From Pachysolen tannophilus NRRL Y-2460 (lineage: Eukaryota; Ascomycota; Pichiomycetes; Alaninales; Pachysolenaceae): a stretch of DNA of 64,000 bases. The notes beneath the pieces were generated by a model, which worked only from the letters and a program-made list of their open reading frames with translations, made no database searches and was not told the origin of the DNA. The first letter of the stretch is position 1. Each line of letters starts with the position of its first letter. Location of the stretch: NCBI GenBank assembly GCA_001661245.1, contig KV454013.1:211947-275946 (forward strand), in the 5' to 3' direction. Shown in pieces: positions 30,355 through 40,673 of this stretch. The position numbers and the translations under genes were made by a program.

Positions 30355-30975
30355 TTAAATGGATTCGTTTAAGATTTTATTTAATTTTGCAATTTTGGAA
30401 GAGACGGACAAGTCAACTGTATTGTCAGCAATTTCAACAACTAAACCACCCAAGATTTCTGGATCAACTTCATTTTTAATTTTTAAAGTCTTACCTTGAC
30501 CAACATATTTAGAATCTTGAATAGCAGTACTTAATCTTTTCAAAATTTTAGAATCCAATGGTTTAGTGGAAGTAACAATAGCTTCAACAACACCTTTATG
30601 AGCATCATTTAAAACTGAAAATTGCTTTGAAATACCTGGCAAGAGTGATAAACGATTGTTCTCAGCAAGAACTTTCAATAAATTAACAACTGTAGAATCC
30701 AATTGAACTTTAGAAGAAAGTGTATCAACAACAATTTTTCTATCATCCAGTGATAATGCAGGATTCGATAAAGTATGACTTGTACTCTTGTCACCACTTA
30801 ATAATTGAGTCAACGATTGAATCGATGTGGCCGCCTTCTCAATTGTAGAATCCTTTGCTGCAGCAGTATACAATGCCGATGCATAAGTACCATCTAAACC
30901 AAACAATTGAACTGGTGGTTTAACGCTCTTAGAAGCAGTGGCCATTGACCTAATAAACATACGAGAAGCCATCAT
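30355..30975 (-). CDS. ATP5: Mitochondrial ATP synthase OSCP (subunit 5)
   Basis: Oligomycin-sensitivity-conferring protein, which joins the F1 head of ATP synthase to the peripheral stalk in the mitochondrial matrix. The 206-residue product begins with a basic, Ser/Arg-rich presequence (MMASRMFIRSMATASKS). The mature protein follows: VQLFGLDGTYASALYTAAAKDS, NPALSLDDRK, VVNLLKVLAENNRLSLLPGI, and the conserved end EVDPEILGGLVVEIADNTVDLSVSSKIAKLNKILNESI. S. cerevisiae Atp5 is 212 residues. Two ATGs are adjacent and either could be used. It shares a 797-base divergent promoter with RML2, another mitochondrial protein gene. Confidence 0.97.
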   Translation of the reverse strand: MMASRMFIRSMATASKSVKPPVQLFGLDGTYASALYTAAAKDSTIEKAATSIQSLTQLLSGDKSTSHTLSNPALSLDDRKIVVDTLSSKVQLDSTVVNLLKVLAENNRLSLLPGISKQFSVLNDAHKGVVEAIVTSTKPLDSKILKRLSTAIQDSKYVGQGKTLKIKNEVDPEILGGLVVEIADNTVDLSVSSKIAKLNKILNESI

Positions 30976-31568
30976 GCAAAAAAAAATATATAATTAAATT
31001 TCAAAAAAAAAAATAAAAAAGTCCTTCTCCTTTTTCTTTTCTTCCTAATATCTAATTATCAATTGATTGATAGATTGATCAATTCACAAAAGATTAAATA
31101 GTATATATATATATTTTTTTTTTTGCAAATTATATAATTTTGTATTATATTGACAATTCATTATTAAAAACTTTATGAATGGAATTTTCCCTACAAATTG
31201 GCGAATTCTCGAGTAGTTGATTTGCCAAAAAGCAAAAAGCCCAAAAAAAGTTGAAAAAGTTCTGAGAATTACCAAGACGAATTTAGTAGGCGGGCAAAAT
31301 TATCACGACAAGGGAAAATACTTTTTTTAGTCCAGGGGAACTAACCGGGGTGTCTTTCCAGTTGGCACGGGAAATTAGCAGTTAGGTCTTGGGCAGTGTC
31401 CTCAGTTTTTTATACGGGTAATTTACGGCACTAATATTTTTCTGCTAACAAAAAAAAAATTTTTTTTTTTTTCAATCGCCGAATTTGGTGGTCGTGAAGG
31501 CGGCCGCAGAGAAGAGTAAGGGTGGTCGAAGTTGTGGCCGCTCGCCGCCCTCCTGCCCTGTCGCCTAT

Positions 31569-31576
31569 TTATTGGT
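31569..31576 (+). promoter_or_regulatory. Putative HAP2/3/4/5 (CCAAT) site
   Basis: TTATTGGT matches the yeast HAP complex consensus TNATTGGT and lies between two nuclear genes for mitochondrial proteins (ATP5 and RML2). The motif is short and could occur by chance. Confidence 0.4.
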
Positions 31577-31582
31577 TTAACG

Positions 31583-31608
31583 ACCAAATGGGCTGCAACC
31601 AAATGGGC
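31583..31608 (+). repeat. Two direct copies of ACCAAATGGGC
   Basis: ACCAAATGGGC at 31583-31593 and again at 31598-31608, separated by four bases, inside the GC-richer core of the ATP5-RML2 promoter. A paired factor site is plausible; no known factor is assigned. Confidence 0.5.
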
Positions 31609-31772
31609 GACGATATTATGGTTCGGTTTCTTATATTATTTCTTTAATAAACCAACGACAGTATACGCAACTTTTATTGAGCTTGAAGCTAGCTGAAGCT
31701 AAGAGTTAGAGTTAGAGTTAGTGTCAAGAAATAGAGGTTGTTGTTATTATTTTTTTTAATCATATCATTATT

Positions 31773-33002
31773 ATGTTTGGGAGTAGTTTGAAAAGAAGTG
31801 GAGGTGGTCTTTGGATGCTGGCTGTTCGCAGTTCATGTCCATTATCTTATACTTATAGTTTGAATAAGTTAGGACCTGTGTTATTGAGTTCTAGGTTTGC
31901 TTCTGGATCTACTAGATCCACTGGATCTACAGGATCAGATATTTCTTCTTCAAGTTCTTCTTCTGGGCCCTTGATATTGACTCTGAAAAATTTGAAAATT
32001 GTTCCAGAAACAACAGATTTAACTGAATTAGAAAAACAAGATGAAATTATTCAACGTCAAAGAAAATTATCCAAGACAGTTGTTCAGTTGAAAAAATTGA
32101 AACCAACATCTCCAGGTCTTAGATGGTGGAGAAAACCAATTTATCCTTATTTATGGAAGGGAAAACCAATGAGAAGTTTAACTATTAAAAGAGTTAGTCA
32201 ATCTGGTAGAAATAATAGTGGTAGAATTACAGTTAGACATAGAGGAGGTGGTCATAAACGTAGAATTAGATTGTTGGATTATGAAAGAAAAATTCCTGGG
32301 AAACAAACAGTTGTAAGAATTGAATATGATCCAAATAGAACTGCTCATATTGCATTATTAAAACATAATGAAACAAATGAATATTCTTATATAATTGCAT
32401 GTGATGGACTTAGAGCAGGTGATGTGGTTGAATCTTTTAGATTAGGTATCCCAAAACAATTAATTAAAGAAATGGGAGGTAAAATTGATCCAGCAATTCT
32501 TAGTGCAAAAACTGCTCATAAGGGTAATTGTTTACCAATATCAATGATTCCTGTTGGTTCAATAGTTCATAACGTTGGTGAACATAAATTAGGACCAGCA
32601 AAATATTGTAGAGCTGCAGGTTCTTATGCAAGAATTTTATCAAAGATACCATTAAAAAATAAAGCTATTGTAAGACTTCAAAGTGGTGAGCAACGTTATG
32701 TATCATTAGAAGCTTGTGCAACTTTAGGTGTCACTTCAAATATGGATCATCAACATGAAAGCTTAGGTAAAGCTGGAAGATCAAGACATAAAGGTATAAG
32801 ACCTACAGTAAGAGGTGTTGCTATGAATAATTGTGACCATCCAATGGGTGGTGGTAGAGGTAAATCCAAGTCAAATAAATTATCATGTTCTCCATGGGGA
32901 GTCTTGGCTAAAGGTGGATTCAAGACAAGAACAGGTAAGAATATCAATAAGATGAAAGTTAAGGATAGACCAAGAGGTAAGAATAAGAAATCAAGACAAT
33001 AA
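31773..33002 (+). CDS. RML2: Mitochondrial ribosomal protein L2 (uL2m)
   Basis: Large-subunit protein of the mitochondrial ribosome at the peptidyl-transferase region. The 409-residue product has a basic Ser/Arg-rich presequence (first about 50 residues) and then the L2 body, which aligns throughout with S. cerevisiae Rml2: [100 protein letters not shown], and [29 protein letters not shown]. The conserved His of DHPMGGG, critical in bacterial L2, is present. The start is the ATG at 31773. VMA8 lies about 2.7 kb downstream, and I recall the two as neighbours in S. cerevisiae. Confidence 0.97.
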   Translation: MFGSSLKRSGGGLWMLAVRSSCPLSYTYSLNKLGPVLLSSRFASGSTRSTGSTGSDISSSSSSSGPLILTLKNLKIVPETTDLTELEKQDEIIQRQRKLSKTVVQLKKLKPTSPGLRWWRKPIYPYLWKGKPMRSLTIKRVSQSGRNNSGRITVRHRGGGHKRRIRLLDYERKIPGKQTVVRIEYDPNRTAHIALLKHNETNEYSYIIACDGLRAGDVVESFRLGIPKQLIKEMGGKIDPAILSAKTAHKGNCLPISMIPVGSIVHNVGEHKLGPAKYCRAAGSYARILSKIPLKNKAIVRLQSGEQRYVSLEACATLGVTSNMDHQHESLGKAGRSRHKGIRPTVRGVAMNNCDHPMGGGRGKSKSNKLSCSPWGVLAKGGFKTRTGKNINKMKVKDRPRGKNKKSRQ

Positions 33003-33114
33003 ATCAAATCTTGATTAAATCTTTTTATAATTTTTGTTTGTTTGCTTTCTTAAATTTTATTCTTTCTTTTTTTTTTGTACATAGTAATATATTTTAATTT
33101 CAACATGAAATCAC

Positions 33115-33774
33115 TCACTCAAATATAGGGAAAGGATCAAGTTCTAATAAAGGATCAAATTCAATTTTTTTATCTTCTTCTTTTTCTTTTTCTTTTTTCT
33201 GTCCATAACAGTTTTCATATCTGGGATCATAATATATCCAAGAATATTTTTTATTATCAATAATCTCATCTTTATCAAAAAATTTGAAATCTTGTAATTC
33301 CAAAACACAATATTTTTGAAAATTTTGGTAAACAACATTGCAATCTTTATTCAAAATTGAAGACTGATTGTTAAGATATATCCCAAATTTTTTGAAAACT
33401 TGTAATTTTGAGTAAAACTTGATTGAAAATTCTCTAACTAACATCAATACATTTTTATTGTTTTGAGTAAATCGTTTTCTCATTGACCTTTCTAACATTT
33501 TCACCAACTTGAGATTAATCTCCGATAATATTAAAAACCCATTCAAATCCCCTAATATCACATAATAACCTGAAGATTTCACTGGTGTCCTACATATCTT
33601 TAAGAATTTTATAATCTTGAAAAAAACTGGATTTTTAGTATTCTTGTGGGTTTTAACATAATTCTTAATTACCAACGGTGAATTGTAAACAGGCTCTGAA
33701 GTTATAGCTTCAATTAACCAATCCTTATTGGGTAAATAGTAGTTTCCATCATTAGCTTTCAATGGTTGAGGCAT
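33115..33774 (-). CDS. EST3: Est3-like telomerase OB-fold protein
   Basis: A 219-residue protein. I call it Est3-like (TPP1-type OB fold, telomerase holoenzyme subunit) by pattern. There is an N-terminal tryptophan in DWLIEAITSEP (residue 19), comparable to PWIKALIED with Trp21 in S. cerevisiae Est3. VFFKIIKFLKIC compares with CHFAKITKFYNVC, GYYVILGDLNGFLILSEIN with YKVYASIRDSSHQILVEFS, and MLERSMRKRFTQNNKNVLMLVREFSIKFY with FERTHNCRIT...CLMI. The C-terminus is extra: lysine/glutamate-rich (KKEKEKEEDKK) then acidic. Unlike S. cerevisiae EST3, which needs a +1 frameshift, this reads through as one frame. It shares a 179-base divergent promoter with the M28 peptidase gene. The resemblance is remembered, moderate, and unverified by search. 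Confidence 0.5.
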   Translation of the reverse strand: MPQPLKANDGNYYLPNKDWLIEAITSEPVYNSPLVIKNYVKTHKNTKNPVFFKIIKFLKICRTPVKSSGYYVILGDLNGFLILSEINLKLVKMLERSMRKRFTQNNKNVLMLVREFSIKFYSKLQVFKKFGIYLNNQSSILNKDCNVVYQNFQKYCVLELQDFKFFDKDEIIDNKKYSWIYYDPRYENCYGQKKEKEKEEDKKIEFDPLLELDPFPIFE

Positions 33775-33953
33775 CCTTCATGTTCTTAAGCTCATATTGA
33801 TATTATGTTTTAAAATTAGTAGGTAAACAATTAAAATTTCCTAAAAAATAAGTTGACTTTTCTTCATCTACTAATTAATTCTAATATTTAATACCAATAA
33901 ATCCAGTACAGAATAACTGCAATACAGAATTACAAAATCAACAAGAATATAGA

Positions 33954-35453
33954 ATGTTTTATGTGAAAGTCTTGTTGGTGTTTTCGCTTCTATTGAGGAG
34001 TTGTCAGTCTCAGTCCTATCAAGCTGTTCTGGAACTGCAAAATGGTGTTGATTCTTTTTTAGAAGAGAGCAAGTCATTATTCGATGTTGGTACAAATAAC
34101 GATGGTAAGAGAACAATCGTATATGAAGACGCTAGTAAACATAAGAAGCAAGTGCTGATAATTAGCGAAGCTGATAAGTTGGAATTAAAGAAAAAGGGAA
34201 TAAAATTTCATGATATTACGAACCAGGTGATAAAGAGCAATGAAAATAGAAATTATTACTTAAATTCTGAAATATATTTACCAAAATATAATTATCCAAA
34301 TAAGACCAATTTCCATAGCGAGAAAGTAACGGAATTGATTAATGAGATTGATACCCAGTTGATGTTTGATAAGTTGTCTAATTTTTCTTCTTTTTATACT
34401 AGATATTATAAATCCGAAACAGGGTACGAATCTACACTTTGGTTATACAAGGAAATACATTCATTAATTTCTGATAAGATAGCTCCAAGAGTTGAGGTGA
34501 AATTGTTTGATCATAGAGACTGGAAACAGAACTCTATAATTGTGACTTTGTACGGAGATAATGCAGTTAAAAATCCTTCTGGAGAAGGATATTCAGATAA
34601 AGGTCCAATAGTTGTATTAGGCTGTCATTTGGATTCCATCAATTTGCTTTTCCCTAGTCTATTGCTGGCACCTGGAGCAGATGATGATGGTAGTGGTGTT
34701 ACCACAGTATTGGAAACATTAAGAATTATTTTGGCTTCTGCAGGAAGAAAATTTACTTTCAAAAATACCATTGAATTTCATTTTTACTCTGCGGAGGAAG
34801 GTGGATTGTTAGGATCATTGGATATTTTCCATGAGTATAGGAAAACTCAAAATTTAACGGTTGTAGCAATGCTACAACAAGATATGACTGGTTACATTCA
34901 AAGATCATTAGAAAATGGTCGTCTGGAACATATAGGAATTATGGATGATCATACTTCACAAACATTGACAAATTTTGTGAAAGAATTAATTAAAACTTAT
35001 TGTTTAATCCCATATCATGATCTGGAATGTGGATATGCATGTTCCGATCATTCTTCTGCTTTGCAAAATGGATACCCAAGTGCTTTTGTATCTGAAGCTG
35101 AATTGAAATATGATAACCCTAATATTCATTCTGTTAGTGATACAGTGGATAAATTGTCATTTGAACATATGGCAGAATATGTAAAACTTGGTCTTGGATA
35201 CGTCTACGAATTGGGTATGTGGGAGGATATTAAAGAAATTGAAGGCGAAAAAGAGTTGGTTGCATTTCTGAAATGGAACTTTATGATAAAGAGATTTTTC
35301 TTTAGTCATTATGAAAGGTTTCTAGTTGCAGTATTGTTAAGTTTGGGTGTTATTGTCTTTATAACCTTGGATTTAGTTAGGAATTTTAATTTTAGGAGAC
35401 TGCTAAGGAATTTTAGATTACGTCGGAAATATAGGTTTTTAAGTCAGAGTTAG
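33954..35453 (+). CDS. M28-family zinc aminopeptidase, membrane-anchored
   Basis: A 499-residue protein of the leucine-aminopeptidase (M28) family. A signal peptide is evident (FYVKVLLVFSLLLRSCQS). All five zinc-ligand blocks are visible: GCHLDS (His, about residue 224), PGADDDGSG (Asp, about 242), SAEEGGLLGS (Glu pair, about 277), QQDMTG (Asp, about 306) and NPNIHSVSDT (His, about 391). CGYACSDHSS also matches the family. It differs from typical secreted members in a hydrophobic C-terminal segment (about residues 456-478, RFLVAVLLSLGVIVFITLDLV) followed by a very basic tail, suggesting a type I membrane protein with the catalytic domain in the vacuole lumen or outside the cell. Several N-glycosylation sequons (N-K-T, N-F-S-S, N-L-T) support secretory-pathway entry. 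Confidence 0.88.
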   Translation: MFYVKVLLVFSLLLRSCQSQSYQAVLELQNGVDSFLEESKSLFDVGTNNDGKRTIVYEDASKHKKQVLIISEADKLELKKKGIKFHDITNQVIKSNENRNYYLNSEIYLPKYNYPNKTNFHSEKVTELINEIDTQLMFDKLSNFSSFYTRYYKSETGYESTLWLYKEIHSLISDKIAPRVEVKLFDHRDWKQNSIIVTLYGDNAVKNPSGEGYSDKGPIVVLGCHLDSINLLFPSLLLAPGADDDGSGVTTVLETLRIILASAGRKFTFKNTIEFHFYSAEEGGLLGSLDIFHEYRKTQNLTVVAMLQQDMTGYIQRSLENGRLEHIGIMDDHTSQTLTNFVKELIKTYCLIPYHDLECGYACSDHSSALQNGYPSAFVSEAELKYDNPNIHSVSDTVDKLSFEHMAEYVKLGLGYVYELGMWEDIKEIEGEKELVAFLKWNFMIKRFFFSHYERFLVAVLLSLGVIVFITLDLVRNFNFRRLLRNFRLRRKYRFLSQS

Positions 35454-35677
35454 GTTTATGGTGATGAATTTTTTTGATATATATATTTATGAAGGAAAAA
35501 GAATGTTTTTAGATTTTTAAAAGAAACAAAACTTAGTAGCAATGGAACAGAAATTCAATAATGAATAGTTAAAGAAAGAAACAAAAAAAGAAAAAGAATA
35601 AAAAAACGTAAAAAAATAAGAGAAGAAGAAGAAGAAGAATTATAAAACCAGATATAAATATATTAGAAGAAAATTCA

Positions 35678-36610
35678 TTAAAAAATAACATCATCGTTAT
35701 CTTGATTGTCCAACAAATTTTCACCTTCTGCATTCTCTTTTGCTCCGTTACCATTACTATTACCATTACCAGTTTCATGTAATTTCTTGGAATCGCCATT
35801 CAATTTTTGTTGTTGCATTTTTGCTCTTATCTCTGCATCTTCAATTTCTGCTTTTTGAATTTTCTTTTCTTGAACTTTCTTTAATCTATAAAATTCTTCT
35901 CTGTCTAACTCATCCAATTCAGAATTAATATATGCTATAGTATTTTCAGTTCTTGGTATAACAACATGTTCAATAGCGTTGACTCTTCTATTCGTCACTT
36001 TAATAACTTCATCCAATATGATAAAAGCGGTTTGTAAAGATGCTAACTCAATTAATGTCTCCACAGCTTTTGTATATACGTTTTTACATTTCTGTACCTG
36101 TTGTCCACCTCTTCCTAAACCAGTCATTTTAAAATCGTTAATACTCTCATTAATATCAATCTCAAATTGAGGAAGATATACACCACTAACATTTTCCTGC
36201 CTTGCCCTTACTTTAAATCTCGGCTGTTTAACACTTTCTTGAACTTGATAATTGATGTTAGAACCAGTTGCATAAGTGACTTCGGCTAATGAGAAAGCAG
36301 CAGTTTCCATGACACGGCCCATCTTACGTTTAGCATCATCAATTCTCTTTGTAATGTCTCTAAACCTCTTGGTCAAGGCCTCCGACTTTCTTTTCAATAA
36401 TGAATGGCCTTGCTGAGCACCTTTTAGTTTACTCTTCATTAGACCTAACGTCATCCTCGTGGGGAAAACTTGTTCTCTATATATATATATAATAACAGTT
36501 GTTAGTACCACAATATATAATATATATATATATAACTAATTAATTAATTAAATTGGCCAAACAATCATATGGCAAATCAATTAAACATACCTGTTACCAG
36601 CACCAGACAT
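35678..36610 (-). CDS. VMA8: V-ATPase V1 subunit D (Vma8), one intron
   Basis: Central-stalk subunit D of the vacuolar proton ATPase, coupling V1 ATP hydrolysis to rotor turning. Exon 1 is 36591-36610 (MSGAGN plus two bases of Arg) and exon 2 is 35678-36476. The intron has donor GTATGT, a TACTAAC branch within GGTACTAACAAC, and acceptor ATATAG. Splicing gives [19 protein letters not shown], matching the S. cerevisiae start [17 protein letters not shown]. The body is nearly identical to yeast Vma8 ([86 protein letters not shown]) and ends in the conserved NQDNDDVIF. Total 272 residues. The C-terminal tail holds an Asn/Gly-rich insertion. Confidence 0.98.
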
Positions 36611-36845
36611 TGCTTCCTAAATAATTATCGTTTTATATATCGGTATTATTCTTTTATCAATTAAACTGTTGAAACTTTTATTTCATTTCACCTTTTCTTT
36701 TTTTTTAATGCAAAAAGCTAAGTAAGTAAGAAAAAAAAAAACGAAAAATTTGTGTGTTTAACTCTTCATTCAATATATATATATACACAAGAGAATTAGA
36801 AATTAGAATCACAGGCTTATAAGAGTAGAGTGAGCATATAGAGCT

Positions 36846-39326
36846 ATGCCATTAGCAGTGATAGATCAAGAAGATTTGAGATATGAAAAATTATTGTTGC
36901 AAAATCCTCATAATTTGAAAACATGGTTGAAATATTATGAGTATAAATCAAGTAATGCATTATCATCTTATCATGATTTGGTATTTATTCTATCAAGATC
37001 GTTGAGTTATTTGAAGAGATCATATAAGTTATGGATGTTATATTTAAACTTGAAAGTTTCTTATCAAATTGAAACTGTTCATGATGTGGTGAAAACTTTT
37101 GAAGTTGCAGTTGAATTTTTGAATAAATACCCAAATTTTTGGTTATTGTATTTAAATTATTTGATTGACAACAGCGTGGATATAAAGCTGACAAGGTTAA
37201 AATTTGACACTTGCTTGAGGATATTACCAATTGCTCAGCATTTTAGAATATGGCCAAAGTTTTTGAAATTTGGTGATTTATATGGTAATATACTTGGATT
37301 CAATATATATAAAAGATACTATATTTTTAAGAAACTGATGGGTGATTTAGAGAAGGAAAACAGTGTGAAATATGAAGATATTCTAGATAAGTTGATAGAA
37401 TTTGCAACTAAAGATAATCTAGTTGATTTATGTGGGGTTTTCAATGAATTTATTAGATCTCCTTCAATATTGTCATCATTGACGAATAAAACTGAATTAG
37501 ATTTGTATTTAGATTATTTAAACAGTTTGATTAAACATAATGATAATGATTATAATCAAATTGAAAATCTTGTGACAAATTCAATTTCTAAATTTCCAGA
37601 TCAAAAATTTAAATTTATTTTAAAATTAACAACTTTTTATATTAATACGGGAAATTATGGTAAAGTTAGAGATATATTTGAAGCTAATTTGTCAAATTGC
37701 CTTACAGTTAAAGATTTTGTTTCAATTTATGATGCATATCTAGAATTTGAAGAGGCAAATATTACTAAATTAATGGGGGAAATAGATTCCAAATCTAATG
37801 ATGAAGATCCTGAATTAAATATTGAATTAGAGTTAAGATTAAAAGTTTTTGAAAATTTAATGAATAAGAGAGAATTTTTATTAAATGATGTATTTTTAAG
37901 ACAAAATCCAAATAATGTACAGACATGGTTAGATAGAATAAAACTTTATGATGAATCTAATCAAGTAATTGAGATTTTAGAAACTTATGTAAAGGCTATT
38001 ACCACTATTGATCCAAGAAAAGTAAATTCAAACTTACATATGATTTGGTTAGGATATATAAAAATTTATGAATCAAATGGTGATATTGTTACTGCTAGAT
38101 CAATTTTCCCAAATGCTGTAAAAGTACCTTTTAAAAATGTTACGGATTTGGTGGAAATTTGGTTAGAATGGTGCAATTTTGAAATACGAGCAAATGAAGA
38201 AGAAGGAATTGATAATGCGATTACATTATTAGAGAATTGTTTAAATATAAAAGGAGATATACAACAAATACAAAAAATTGATTTCAATGATGAATCAATT
38301 CCAGCACAATCACGATTACTTAAATCTATTAAATTATGGTCATTTTATTTAGATTTAGTTGAAACTACTGGAGATATTTCAAAGACAAGTGGTCTTTATG
38401 AAAGGATGATTGATTTAAAAATAGCAAGACCAATAAATATTGTGAATTATTGTAATTTTTTAGAAGAGAATAAATTATTTGAAAAAAGTTTACAAATTTA
38501 TGAAAGAAGTTTAAAAATTTTTAAATTTCCTATATTATTTGAAATATATAATATTTATTTGGCCAAATTTTTAAAATTTCAAAAAATTATCAATATTTCC
38601 AATGAAAGAGTTAGAGATGTATTTGATGATCTATTGGAAAAATGCCCTAATTCTGATATGGTTAAACCTATAACTATATTATATGCTAATTTTGAAGAGG
38701 AAAATAAATTACTTTCTAGAATGTTTAAAATTTATAATACTGGAATTAATAAATTAGAATCCCCTTCAGAGAAATTAAAATTATACAAGATTTATTTATC
38801 AAAAGCATCACAATATTTACAAATTACTTCATTAAGAACAATTTATGAATCTATAACTAATGATGAATCATTACCAATAAATGAAGATTTAATGTCTATT
38901 GTTGAAAATTTTGTCAATTTAGAGATAAAACTTGATGATTTGAATAGAGCAAGACTGATTTTAAAACATTTTTACGATATTTGTTCATCAATTAAATCTG
39001 ATGTATCCATCAGGTTAAGACAAAATTTAAAAGAATTTTGGAAATTAATAGAATTGAAAAATGGTAGTGAAGAAACGTTTAAAGATATGTTGAGATATGA
39101 AAGATTATGTGATTTGAAATATGGTAGAGAAAATGAAGAGGAAAACTCTAAAGTCTTGAAAGGATTTGTCAAATCAAGTCAAGCACCAATAATTGAAGAT
39201 AAGACTAACAATGACGAAAAAGATGTTAACCCAGATGCTATTGATCTAAACATGGATGACGATGAAGATGACGACGACGACGATAACGATGAAGATGAAA
39301 GCTCACATGTTCATGACAATGCCTAA
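36846..39326 (+). CDS. SYF1: Spliceosome HAT-repeat factor Syf1
   Basis: Component of the Prp19-associated (NTC) complex, a scaffold of the activated spliceosome and linked to cell-cycle progression. The 826-residue protein is a chain of HAT (half-TPR) repeats from start to near the end: NPHNLKTWLKYYEY, SYKLWMLYLNLKV, TRLKFDTCLRILPIAQHFRIWPKFLKFG, FLRQNPNNVQTWLDRIKLYDE, HMIWLGYIKIYESNGDIVTARSIFPNAVKVPFK, and VEIWLEWCNFEIR. It ends in an Asp/Glu-rich tail. Size (859 in S. cerevisiae) and the RILPIAQHFRIWP block agree with Syf1 rather than Clf1 or Rna14. No intron is seen. Confidence 0.92.
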   Translation: MPLAVIDQEDLRYEKLLLQNPHNLKTWLKYYEYKSSNALSSYHDLVFILSRSLSYLKRSYKLWMLYLNLKVSYQIETVHDVVKTFEVAVEFLNKYPNFWLLYLNYLIDNSVDIKLTRLKFDTCLRILPIAQHFRIWPKFLKFGDLYGNILGFNIYKRYYIFKKLMGDLEKENSVKYEDILDKLIEFATKDNLVDLCGVFNEFIRSPSILSSLTNKTELDLYLDYLNSLIKHNDNDYNQIENLVTNSISKFPDQKFKFILKLTTFYINTGNYGKVRDIFEANLSNCLTVKDFVSIYDAYLEFEEANITKLMGEIDSKSNDEDPELNIELELRLKVFENLMNKREFLLNDVFLRQNPNNVQTWLDRIKLYDESNQVIEILETYVKAITTIDPRKVNSNLHMIWLGYIKIYESNGDIVTARSIFPNAVKVPFKNVTDLVEIWLEWCNFEIRANEEEGIDNAITLLENCLNIKGDIQQIQKIDFNDESIPAQSRLLKSIKLWSFYLDLVETTGDISKTSGLYERMIDLKIARPINIVNYCNFLEENKLFEKSLQIYERSLKIFKFPILFEIYNIYLAKFLKFQKIINISNERVRDVFDDLLEKCPNSDMVKPITILYANFEEENKLLSRMFKIYNTGINKLESPSEKLKLYKIYLSKASQYLQITSLRTIYESITNDESLPINEDLMSIVENFVNLEIKLDDLNRARLILKHFYDICSSIKSDVSIRLRQNLKEFWKLIELKNGSEETFKDMLRYERLCDLKYGRENEEENSKVLKGFVKSSQAPIIEDKTNNDEKDVNPDAIDLNMDDDEDDDDDDNDEDESSHVHDNA

Positions 39327-40145
39327 AAGAGTTTGGTTTGTTAGTACGCAATTCTTTTCTCTTTCTTTTCAATTTGAAAAGTTTTAAACATTGAGACCAA
39401 TACTGCATGTCTATTATATATTAAAACAATCAGATATGATTTAAGTGTTGTCTATCAATTAAAAATTTTCAGATAATGTAGATAAGATTTGATTATTTGT
39501 TCATCATGTAATATATATTTTCCATACAATAAACTCTAGATTTGTAACCATAATAGATACATACCTTTAATAAAAATCGATAAATTACTGAATAACTGAA
39601 TAACTGAATAACTAAATAACTAAATATTAAAGTGAAAAATTTTTGTACTGTGTTTGGCCTTCTTTTTGGCTGCCTTAAAAAAAAAAAAAGTGAAAAATTT
39701 GAAAAATCCAAAAGTAGTGTTCAACCGAAACAAATTCCGAAAAAGGAACTTCATCATTTTTTGCTCTATTTTGCACCTCTTTTTCCACTTTAGGAAATTA
39801 TTAAGTTTGAATTACCTATTAAAGAAATTTAAATAATTTTGGTAATTTTATTTCCGTTTACAGTAATTTTCTCACTAATCCTAGCACATGTGATAACGAA
39901 GAAGAAGCCATCAAACTATCTATAAAAAGAATTAGAAATTCACATTTAGTTGAAGAGTTTGTTTTATTCATCTTTTTTATTATTTTTTATATTTTTTTTT
40001 TCATCATTATTATCATTATTTTTGGGTTTATAATATAATATCAATCCATAGCTAGTGAAGCAAAAATTTGTTTTTGGGTTGTGATTCCTTCAAGGTTCAA
40101 ACGTATATATTTAAATATATATGTTAAAAAAATTTTCATTCTTAG
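39327..40145. other. Intergenic, SYF1 to small membrane gene
   Basis: 819 bases. Contains tandem AATAACTG/AATAACTA repeats at about 39590-39625 and poly-T tracts. Short open frames here are A/T-rich and have no features. No gene is called. Confidence 0.45.
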
Positions 40146-40673
40146 ATGGGGTTACTTTCATATTTTGATCCCAATAATCATCTAGTGTTCTTATTGTCAT
40201 TTTCGTACTTGTTAAATCATAAAGATGTTGCAGCTATAGCGTTGGTGGTTAAATTTTGTTATAATTTGGTGATTTATTCATCAATTTCTATATCATTTAT
40301 GGTTTTTTTACCAGTGCTTTTGTTAATAGTTGCTGATTGGTTGATATATTCTTTTAGAGTAGTAAAATATGATATTTTTAAATGCAGATGGGTTGGAAAT
40401 TATTCTTCTAGTGGAGATATTCCTGGTGTTACTAATTTGGTTAAAAATTCGCCTTCATTAACAAGCTTTTTAATGTTTTACACTTATAAAAATAAATCAG
40501 ATTTTGATAGTTCAGATTGTCTAGATCCTATTGATGATTCAAGCAATAATGATGAAATAATAGGAGATACTTCGAACTCAGGTAAAGTGTATTTAAAAAG
40601 TGAGCCAGATTCAAATAAGATCAAGGAATATGATAACACTAAGAAAAATGTGATTTTTTCTGTCTCTCGTTAG
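40146..40673 (+). CDS. Small membrane protein, unknown function
   Basis: I do not recognise it. The 175-residue product begins MGLLSYFDPNNHLVFLLSFSYLL. It has one or two hydrophobic segments, the clearest near residues 44-68 (ISISFMVFLPVLLLIVADWLIYSF), and then a basic stretch (RVVKYDIFKCRW). The hydrophilic tail is rich in Ser, Asp and Asn (DSSDCLDPIDDSSNNDEIIGDTSN). The sense strand starts at the first ATG after an A/T-rich leader and stops at TAG. Base composition is typical of the neighbouring genes. No family motif is seen; the MGLLS start would allow N-myristoylation. Real-gene status rests on length and amino-acid composition. Confidence 0.55.
   Translation: MGLLSYFDPNNHLVFLLSFSYLLNHKDVAAIALVVKFCYNLVIYSSISISFMVFLPVLLLIVADWLIYSFRVVKYDIFKCRWVGNYSSSGDIPGVTNLVKNSPSLTSFLMFYTYKNKSDFDSSDCLDPIDDSSNNDEIIGDTSNSGKVYLKSEPDSNKIKEYDNTKKNVIFSVSR

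Larger units (their letters stand above)
30976..31772. other. Divergent ATP5-RML2 promoter
   Basis: 797 bases between two divergently transcribed mitochondrial-protein genes. The core 31490-31610 is GC-rich against its surroundings (GGCGGCCGCAG, GCCGCTCGCCGCCC) and holds the HAP-like site and the ACCAAATGGGC pair listed separately. GTTAGA repeats lie at 31703-31720. Confidence 0.5.
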
